Both the position numbers and the translations under genes were made by a program. 10,592 nucleotides of DNA, from the NCBI GenBank assembly GCA_003527885.1, contig DPWB01000278.1, forward strand, positions 1 through 10,592. The letters run 5' to 3'. Under the pieces are notes generated by a model that was not told the DNA's origin, did not search any database, and worked only from the letters and a program-made list of their open reading frames with translations. This stretch comes from Candidatus Competibacteraceae bacterium. GTDB lineage: Bacteria > Pseudomonadota > Gammaproteobacteria > Competibacterales > Competibacteraceae. Shown here piece after piece: positions 6,201 to 10,592 of this stretch (positions are counted from its first letter, which is position 1; each line of letters starts with the position of its first letter).

Positions 6201-8991
6201 AAGCCTGCACGGTTGCGCTTTCTTGGTCGCGGCGCTGCCGGTGGCCGCCAGTCCGGCGCTGGCATTGCTGGGATCGCCGGCGCCGGAACTGTTGCCGGCG
6301 CTGGGGCTTGGCTTGCTGCTGTTTCTGCTGGCGGGTTGGCATTACCGTTCGGAGCGACACGCCTACGCGGCGCTGGTCACGCTGACGGTCACCGCTTGGT
6401 TGCTGGACGCTGGCTGGATGTCGTCCGGTTGGTTGGGTCTCGGGCAGCCGCTATTGAACGTGCTGTTGGGCGCGGGCATGGCGCTGATCCGGTTGGGTCT
6501 GGAGCCGGAGGGAGCCGCGCCGCTGGGGTATTGGCGGCGACCGTTACGGTGGTCGAGCACCTTGCTCTATCTGCTGGCGTTGGCCGGCGCTTTGCTGGGA
6601 GGGCTGGCGGGCGATGTGCGCTTGCCGGTACTGCTGGCGCTGCTGTGCCTCGCGCTGTTTCCGGTGGCGCGGCCGTGGCCGGACGCGCCGGCGTGGCGTG
6701 GCGTGGGTCTGGCGCTGCTGTCGAGCGCGCTGGCCTGGAGTTTGGCGGGTTGGGCGGATTTTGCGGGGTCGACTGAAATCTGGATTGCCGTTGGCTGGGG
6801 TTATGCGCTGTGGTTCGACGGCAATCTGCTGTTGCCGCGCTGGAATATCCGCCAGCCGGCCTGGGCGGTCGCGCCGGAGTTTTGGCCGCTGCTGGGGTTG
6901 GCCTGTGTCCTGGCCGGTTCGGTGCTCGGCTTTACGGCGGGCGTTTTGTCGCTCGCCGCCGCCTTGGCGGCCCTGACACCCTACTTGTTCCTGCTGTTGC
7001 GCAATACCGCGTGGCCGGGAATGGCTTGGCTGGCGGTCGCGACGCTGACCGTCAGCGGGTTGTTGGCCGTTGGCGACGCAACGGGGTGGAGTCCCCCCGT
7101 AAACGGTCATGGGGTGGTCGCGAGCGGATACGTCGGCGCGCTGCTTTGGGTCAATGCTTTGTTCGTGCTGATTCCGCTCTGGCGGCGGTACGGTCAGGCG
7201 CTGGCTCACCGGCTGGGTTGGCGGCAAAACGGTTTGGCGGAACCGTTGTTCTGGTCGCCCTTCGCGGCGCTGCTGGTGATTTTGGGATGCTTGGGGTGGC
7301 TGGAGTTTGGGCTGTTTTGGAGCCCCTCCCGATCCGAGCCGCTGCCTTGGGGGTTGGTCGCGGTCACGTTCTTGCTGGCGGCGACCGCCGCCCATGCGTT
7401 CTGGCTGCGCCGGCAATGGCCGCAAGCTCATGGGCTGTTGCTGGCCTCGTTGGTGTTGGCGGGCGCGGTGTTCCTGATGCTGGGGCTGTCGCCGGCGTGG
7501 CTGCCGCTCGCGGTCGCGCTGTGGGGTGGCGCGTTGTTGCTGGTTTGGCGCTACGGGCCGCATCGGCTGGCGATTTGGCGGTTGGCGCTGGAGCAGTGGT
7601 TGACCGCGTTGCCTGTCGCCATCCTCGCGCTGCTGTTCGTGATGGCCGATTTCGAGTGGGCCACCATCACCGTCACTCTGCTGGTGTTGGCGATGGTCCT
7701 GCTGGCACAGGGCTGGTGGCAAAGCGAAGCAGCCCGCTTGAAGCTGGGCTTGCTGCTGGCGTTGATCGCTAGCCATACCGTGTGGCTGGCTGGAACCGCC
7801 GGCTTGGCGGGCGTTCCGCTGGCTGGGCTGGCCCCTTGGTATGCCTTGCAGGCGGTATTGCTGTTGCTGGCGCTCATGGCGGTGCGGCCACGGTTGGAAG
7901 CGTGGCTGAACGGTGTGGCGACTGGAGTCGATGAAGGGCGAGCTAGCCGGATTTACGAGCTTGAGCAGACGCTTAAAGAGTCTTTGCCTCGGCTGTTGTC
8001 GCTGGGGCTGCTGTGGCTGGGATTACATGCCTATGCCGTGTTGGCGTATCGGGGCGGCTGGGGATCGACGCCTTGGCGTTTCGGCGCGACCACCGACCCG
8101 TTAGCGGCGGGCGCGGCGCTCCTGTTGTTGGCGGGACTGTCCGGCGTGCGGGCGTGGCGGCGGCCGCACGCGCCGAACGGGGTTTACGCGACCGCCTTGT
8201 TGCTGGGGTCGTTGGCGGCTTACGGACGCTTGGTGCTACTGGGCTTGACCCCGTTCACGGTTGCCGACACCGCCGCGCTGATGGTCGCCGCTTATGCCGC
8301 GTTGCTGCTCCAGCGATTCACCGCATCCCGGCCGCTGTACCATCTCGCCTTGGTGCTGCCGCTGCTGGCGCTGGCAACGGTCCCTTGGCAGTTGGCCTCG
8401 CCCTGGGCCGGGGGCGCCTTGCTGGCCGCCGCCGTGCTGTATCTGTCGCTGGCCGGAACGTTGCGCAATCCGTTGCCGCTGTACTTGGGCGTGTTGGCGT
8501 TGAATGGCGCCATCTATCTGTGGGCGCCGCTGTGGGCGGCCCGTTATGGCTTGTGGCAGTTTTACATCATCCCGGCGGCGGTATCGGTGCTGGCGTTGGT
8601 TCACCTGCACCGGCGAGAATTGCGGCCGGGCGTGTCGGGCGCCACGCGCTTAGCGGCCTTGAGCGCGCTGTACGCCGGCGCGGGGCTGGATGTGTTTCTG
8701 CGACCGGAATTGTGGGTGTTCGTGCTGGCGCTAGGGTTGGCGCTGGCTGGCGTCATACTCGGCGTCGCCTTGCGGGTGCGCGCCTTCCTCTATGCTGGCG
8801 TGGCGTTTCTGGTGCTGAACGTGGCCGGGCAGTTGATCCGCTTTTACCCCGAGCAGAGCCTGAGCCGAGCGCTGATCCTGATTGGATTGGGGGCGCTGAT
8901 CACCGTTGGCATGGTGCTGTTCAATCTCAAAAAAGAGGAGATCATGCGACGGATTCGGATCATGTATGCCGATCTGGCGGCGTGGGAATGA
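3250..8991 (+). CDS. Giant polytopic membrane protein (1913 residues), function unknown
   Basis: One uninterrupted frame encodes 1913 residues. Visible parts in order: a membrane anchor at about residues 4-26; a short Pro/Ser linker; a charged helical segment at 70-112 (ELQRLLDAGELSEDRHRQL), which recalls the short helices that open DUF2157-type proteins; a Pro/Ala-rich linker at about 140-250; then hydrophobic helices from about 268 to the end. By eye there are roughly 50-57 spans. Two longer polar loops stand out, near 829-862 and 1552-1585. The tail after the last span is basic (NLKKEEIMRRIRIMYADL) and probably cytoplasmic. Trp, Leu and Ala are very abundant, and no catalytic or transport motif was recognised. 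The general look recalls DUF2339/DUF2157 membrane proteins, but it is about twice their length, so this is only a weak comparison. The ATG at 3250 is preceded by AGGCGG about 9 bases upstream. The gene follows pspA by 40 bases, implying co-transcription and perhaps a membrane-stress role. Confidence 0.85.
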   Translation: MDWTFLLLLAGLWLLSPIILLIALVIARHQVRMLRGRLAVTPGASASVPGPSDPPPSLATAGGQSRYAAMDLENLTLLRLELQRLLDAGELSEDRHRQLADELDRLWENHLGAGGAEPGNELWQRRRALGWLLLAQAAANPPGPPPWSTAVPAPPAPRVAGAPPPAAVPEKTPPVMPLPAPAAWTVAPLEPLSPPSLAAPRAPNPDRPLVGQPFSQPAAPLARPAPQSIPELEVAGADDWRPTPPSPLEKALQTLSGWPKLIAPFLAQNVGWFVGGFCFIAGALFLIANTSGFVNALVVFASLFGASAFLVWAGYQFRRKRPELKVASSMLLALGMLLAPLVLAVAVRLVVASRGDPLLAVVGLGATAATLAAFAWAAHLSSALMDRVLLGRYAWLLTGLGALQLAAPLAGFAPDWRVLMLLHALLLGLLGYGLWAFSNGWLQRLFVDRRLTTYYAAGMLVYTATVSFVHLTWLWPEPLPDGYAGPFLMALCALLLPVDAAFKEWVNKYTFLSRFTFVLYGLSAVAVAAAFQAIAPLLLTLFLGALLYGWMTWRYRSLPPLYLLLGCVAGLYGSSLSHWLPPAWHGLASQPGLLGLVALGRWADSRWRAIALQCFTVFALLLVGVAAWSAWWSEPGWLGFATFSAVAGLAYLALRSVLALADAEPRWSYGGYGVAVLASVAMAYLPGGFGLDWAMRTAYGWLALAALWSALGLHDSRQSANSRRVWVTGALANVLLALALVGLVRWPTLLGRLEPIVLLVLAGALLSWLSVGLRWRALFYGALVCAAGVGVLVKRGYFPAPGTGLVEFVLAAALWVLLWRLDWRLRARRALRGDEADSPPSDSVDTPASLSLADLIRQPLEQAMALLWAVGLVQLGLRFLAGGISAKWPVTAGLGVVTGWLLIGHFHLFRWMALPFALGLAGLLAGLERVGFTPPWLGAAGVLYALLVWRAGVALLAQPSTQRLAQVLGFTVPGGAGGSRLVEESLHGCAFLVAALPVAASPALALLGSPAPELLPALGLGLLLFLLAGWHYRSERHAYAALVTLTVTAWLLDAGWMSSGWLGLGQPLLNVLLGAGMALIRLGLEPEGAAPLGYWRRPLRWSSTLLYLLALAGALLGGLAGDVRLPVLLALLCLALFPVARPWPDAPAWRGVGLALLSSALAWSLAGWADFAGSTEIWIAVGWGYALWFDGNLLLPRWNIRQPAWAVAPEFWPLLGLACVLAGSVLGFTAGVLSLAAALAALTPYLFLLLRNTAWPGMAWLAVATLTVSGLLAVGDATGWSPPVNGHGVVASGYVGALLWVNALFVLIPLWRRYGQALAHRLGWRQNGLAEPLFWSPFAALLVILGCLGWLEFGLFWSPSRSEPLPWGLVAVTFLLAATAAHAFWLRRQWPQAHGLLLASLVLAGAVFLMLGLSPAWLPLAVALWGGALLLVWRYGPHRLAIWRLALEQWLTALPVAILALLFVMADFEWATITVTLLVLAMVLLAQGWWQSEAARLKLGLLLALIASHTVWLAGTAGLAGVPLAGLAPWYALQAVLLLLALMAVRPRLEAWLNGVATGVDEGRASRIYELEQTLKESLPRLLSLGLLWLGLHAYAVLAYRGGWGSTPWRFGATTDPLAAGAALLLLAGLSGVRAWRRPHAPNGVYATALLLGSLAAYGRLVLLGLTPFTVADTAALMVAAYAALLLQRFTASRPLYHLALVLPLLALATVPWQLASPWAGGALLAAAVLYLSLAGTLRNPLPLYLGVLALNGAIYLWAPLWAARYGLWQFYIIPAAVSVLALVHLHRRELRPGVSGATRLAALSALYAGAGLDVFLRPELWVFVLALGLALAGVILGVALRVRAFLYAGVAFLVLNVAGQLIRFYPEQSLSRALILIGLGALITVGMVLFNLKKEEIMRRIRIMYADLAAWE

Positions 8992-9118
8992 GCTTGCCCT
9001 TAACACGGATTAGGAAATTTAGCTGAATGGGCGGTGAACTATAAAAATATTGTTAAAGTCAAAACATTGCCAAAATGCAATCGACTTTCATCTGGAAAAC
9101 TTGCTTGAGGATGACCTT

Positions 9119-9244
9119 ATGAAGCAGACGCTTAAGATTAGACGTTGGATGGAAGGCAGGATATTGCCGCCCCTGATCTTGTGGCTGTTGGGTGTGCCAG
9201 GGATTGTGGTGATCTTGCTTTGGCTTTTCTTCTTCAGAGGTTAA
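9119..9244 (+). CDS. 41-residue single-span membrane microprotein, function unknown
   Basis: The ATG at 9119 follows GAGG (9107-9110) with an 8-base gap, a better start than the in-frame TTG at 9050, which has no Shine-Dalgarno. The product opens with a basic amphipathic stretch (MKQTLKIRRWMEGR, residues 1-14), then one strongly hydrophobic helix from about 16 to 38 (PPLILWLLGVPG followed by an Ile/Val/Leu/Trp/Phe run), ending FFFRG. The charge pattern suggests the N-terminus stays in the cytoplasm. The upstream 127 bases (8992-9118) are AT-richer than the surroundings and include TATAAA at 9040-9045, a possible -10 box without a convincing -35. The stop codon lies within the stem of an intrinsic terminator. 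It may be a late member of the psp unit or an independent gene; no family was recognised. Confidence 0.65.
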   Translation: MKQTLKIRRWMEGRILPPLILWLLGVPGIVVILLWLFFFRG

Positions 9245-9281
9245 TCGGGTAGGGCGCTTTTTCGCCCGATAACCGGTTTTT
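9239..9281 (+). terminator. Intrinsic terminator overlapping the microprotein stop codon
   Basis: GGTTAATCGGG (9239-9249) pairs with CCCGATAACC (9265-9274) with a single bulged A. The T run at 9277-9281 follows after GG. The 15-base loop can itself form a competing 5-bp stem (GGGCG 9252-9256 with CGCCC 9263-9267). The left arm contains the TAA stop (9242-9244) of the 41-residue gene, so a terminating ribosome would cover it. Confidence 0.6.
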
Positions 9282-9287
9282 GAATTC

Positions 9288-9334
9288 GCTGGCGGCCTGT
9301 TCTTGGGGGCCGCCGGCTTGCTTGGGATCCCAAG
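9288..9334. repeat. Strong stem-loop followed by a perfect 14-bp palindrome in a non-coding stretch
   Basis: GCTGGCGGCC (9288-9297) pairs over 10 positions (one G-U) with GGCCGCCGGC (9308-9317) across a 10-base loop. Three bases on, CTTGGGATCCCAAG (9321-9334) is a perfect palindrome. The loop sequence TCTTGGG (9301-9307) can also pair with CCCAAGA (9329-9335), so the two structures compete. No T run follows the first stem, so it is not a classical terminator. It lies in the 290-base gap between the microprotein and the GH13 gene (9245-9534); the rest of the gap shows no convincing gene and no clear promoter. Confidence 0.6.
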
Positions 9335-9534
9335 AAAAATCCCGATCCCTGCATTTTCTATTCATGTCATGGTGGTTGTCAGCCTTGCCCTGTGGGGTCC
9401 TGGTCAAAGAGCTGCCCTTTCTTAGGCACCGCCGTAAATTTTTCCCTGTGCTAGCGTAAGTGACCCGCTAAACTAGGTCGCAGAGGCGGCGGCTGGCCTC
9501 GTCTTTTATTACTCGCGCGTGAGGAGATTGGAGC

Positions 9535-10592
9535 ATGACCGATAAGACCAAAAAATCCGCCAAACCCGAAAAGCCCACCAAGCCCACCAAGCCCACCAAG
9601 CCTGAAAAAACCAAAAAAACCACCGCCGTCAAGAGCGGCGAGCCCGGCCAAACTCAGTCTGGTATGGGCGCCTTACCGCATCCGGGCGGCGTCGCCTTCA
9701 GGGTGTGGGCGCCTCACGCCAACCAAGTGTACGTCAAAGGCGACTTTAACGGCTGGTCCGATACGGCCCATCCCATGACCTTGGAGGAAAAAGGTTACTG
9801 GTATGCCGACATCGCCGAGGCCAAGGTAGGTCAAGGCTATAAATATCTGATTCAAAATGGTGATATGAGGCTAGAGCGCATCGACCCTTACGCCCGGCAA
9901 GTCACCAATTCCGTCGGCCACGGCGTGATTTACAGTGTGGGTTCCTTCGATTGGCAAGGCGTCGACTACCAGCTTCCGCCCCACAATGAATTAGTGATTT
10001 ATGAAATGCATATCGGCTCTTTTTTCGTCAAGAGCCAGGATAAACCCGGTAATTTCGACCTCGCCTTGGAAAAGATGGATCACTTGAAGCGTCTCGGCGT
10101 CAACGTGATCCAGGTGATGCCGGTTGCGGAGTTTGCCGGCGATTACTCGTGGGGTTACAACCCCGCCCACATCTTTGCCGTCGAAAGTGCCTACGGAGGA
10201 CCCATCGGTTTCAAGACCTTCATTCGAGAGGCGCACCGAAGGGGCATCGCGGTGGTGCTGGATGTCGTTTACAACCATTTCGGCCCCAGCGATCTCGATT
10301 TGTGGCGGTTCGACGGCTGGCACGAGAACGAGAAGGGCGGTATCTACTTCTACAACGACCATCGCTCCCAGACGCCGTGGGGCGACACGCGGCCCGATTA
10401 TGGCCGGGAAGAGGTGCGCCGGTTTATCCATGACAACGCCTTGATGTGGTTGCGAGACTATCGCGTGGATGGGCTTCGCTACGATATGACCCTTTATATC
10501 CGCAGCATCCACGGCGGCGGCGGCGACGATATCCCCGAAGGCTGGGGCTTGATGCAATGGATCAACGGCGACATTCGGAGCCAGTTCCCCGG
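9535..10592 (+). CDS. CBM48 + GH13 alpha-amylase superfamily enzyme (branching/trehalohydrolase-like), 3' end cut by window
   Basis: About 352 codons are visible and the frame is open to the window end. The ATG at 9535 follows AGGAG (9522-9526) with an 8-base gap. Residues 1-32 are a Lys/Pro/Thr tail. Residues 50-140 form a CBM48/isoamylase-N type beta domain (GGVAFRVWAPHANQVYVKGDFNGW). From about residue 150 the GH13 barrel starts (LVIYEMHIGSF). Conserved region I is DVVYNH at 243-248, and region II is GLRYDMT at 313-319 with D317 as the expected nucleophile; regions III and IV lie beyond the window. Such enzymes act on alpha-1,4/1,6 glucans in glycogen or trehalose metabolism. The MPVAEF...WGYNP block and YNHFGP resemble malto-oligosyltrehalose trehalohydrolase and some branching-enzyme-like proteins more than classical GlgB, which has DWVPGHF at region I. 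The exact activity is left open. Confidence 0.88.
   Translation, partial: MTDKTKKSAKPEKPTKPTKPTKPEKTKKTTAVKSGEPGQTQSGMGALPHPGGVAFRVWAPHANQVYVKGDFNGWSDTAHPMTLEEKGYWYADIAEAKVGQGYKYLIQNGDMRLERIDPYARQVTNSVGHGVIYSVGSFDWQGVDYQLPPHNELVIYEMHIGSFFVKSQDKPGNFDLALEKMDHLKRLGVNVIQVMPVAEFAGDYSWGYNPAHIFAVESAYGGPIGFKTFIREAHRRGIAVVLDVVYNHFGPSDLDLWRFDGWHENEKGGIYFYNDHRSQTPWGDTRPDYGREEVRRFIHDNALMWLRDYRVDGLRYDMTLYIRSIHGGGGDDIPEGWGLMQWINGDIRSQFP
9571..9597 (+). repeat. Three perfect tandem copies of a 9-bp repeat in the GH13 N-terminal tail
   Basis: AAGCCCACC occurs three times in a row (9571-9579, 9580-9588, 9589-9597), encoding KPT-KPT-KPT. Related degenerate units (AAACCCGAA before, AAGCCTGAA after) encode KPE. 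The array sits within a flexible, strongly basic tail ahead of the CBM48 domain. Being a multiple of three, copy-number change would alter tail length without frameshift. Confidence 0.9.

Noticed and set aside
6544..7776. 410-codon open frame on the minus strand inside the giant gene
   Set aside because: It is composed of Gln, Arg, Pro and Gly in a pattern expected from the antisense of Leu/Ala/Trp codons. There is no domain, and the plus frame is a coherent membrane protein.
9364..9459. 31-codon ATG frame in the gap before the GH13 gene
   Set aside because: There is no Shine-Dalgarno upstream and no recognised motif; it is short enough to occur by chance.
9991..10557. 188-codon open frame on the minus strand opposite the GH13 gene
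   Set aside because: The plus strand carries clear CBM48 and GH13 motifs across the whole interval; the antisense frame has no independent support.
1..10592. CRISPR arrays, tRNA/rRNA genes, insertion sequences
   Set aside because: No spaced direct-repeat array, tRNA cloverleaf, rRNA segment, transposase or terminal inverted repeats were seen. The only tandem repeats are the short coding ones listed.

Overview
The window is GC-rich bacterial DNA with tightly packed genes. It most likely comes from a gammaproteobacterium: the SuhB and PspA proteins are proteobacterial in form. This is inference from protein style only, and no rRNA or tRNA gene is present to fix the taxon.

Layout. On the minus strand at the left lie suhB (61-861), an inositol-monophosphatase family gene, and upstream of it a Uma2-family (DUF820, PD-(D/E)XK fold) gene at 955-1538. 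The Uma2 gene is broken by an in-frame TGA and a 2-base insertion. Divergent from it, on the plus strand, is a secreted, low-complexity Gly/Asp/Arg-rich protein (1723-2403) with a perfectly phased 66-bp tandem repeat, closed by a strong intrinsic terminator (2415-2438).

The centre is a probable two-gene transcription unit. pspA (2529-3209) encodes the coiled-coil membrane-stress protein PspA/IM30. Forty bases later comes a 5.7-kb gene (3250-8991) for a 1913-residue protein. That protein has one N-terminal membrane anchor, a short charged helical segment, a long Pro/Ala-rich linker and then roughly 50 predicted membrane helices. A perfect 15-bp palindrome and a sigma70-like -10 element precede pspA; no sigma54 element of the classical psp type is visible.

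To the right is a 41-residue single-span membrane microprotein (9119-9244) whose stop codon lies inside its own intrinsic terminator. A non-coding stretch with two strong inverted repeats (9288-9334) follows. The last gene, cut by the window end, is a CBM48 plus GH13 alpha-amylase-superfamily enzyme (9535 onward) with a lysine/proline tail made of 9-bp repeats.

The most unusual element is the PspA plus giant polytopic membrane protein pair. PspA family members oligomerise on stressed membranes and normally work with small membrane partners (PspB, PspC and similar). A protein of about 50 spans as the co-transcribed partner would be a very different arrangement. Its function cannot be read from the sequence.
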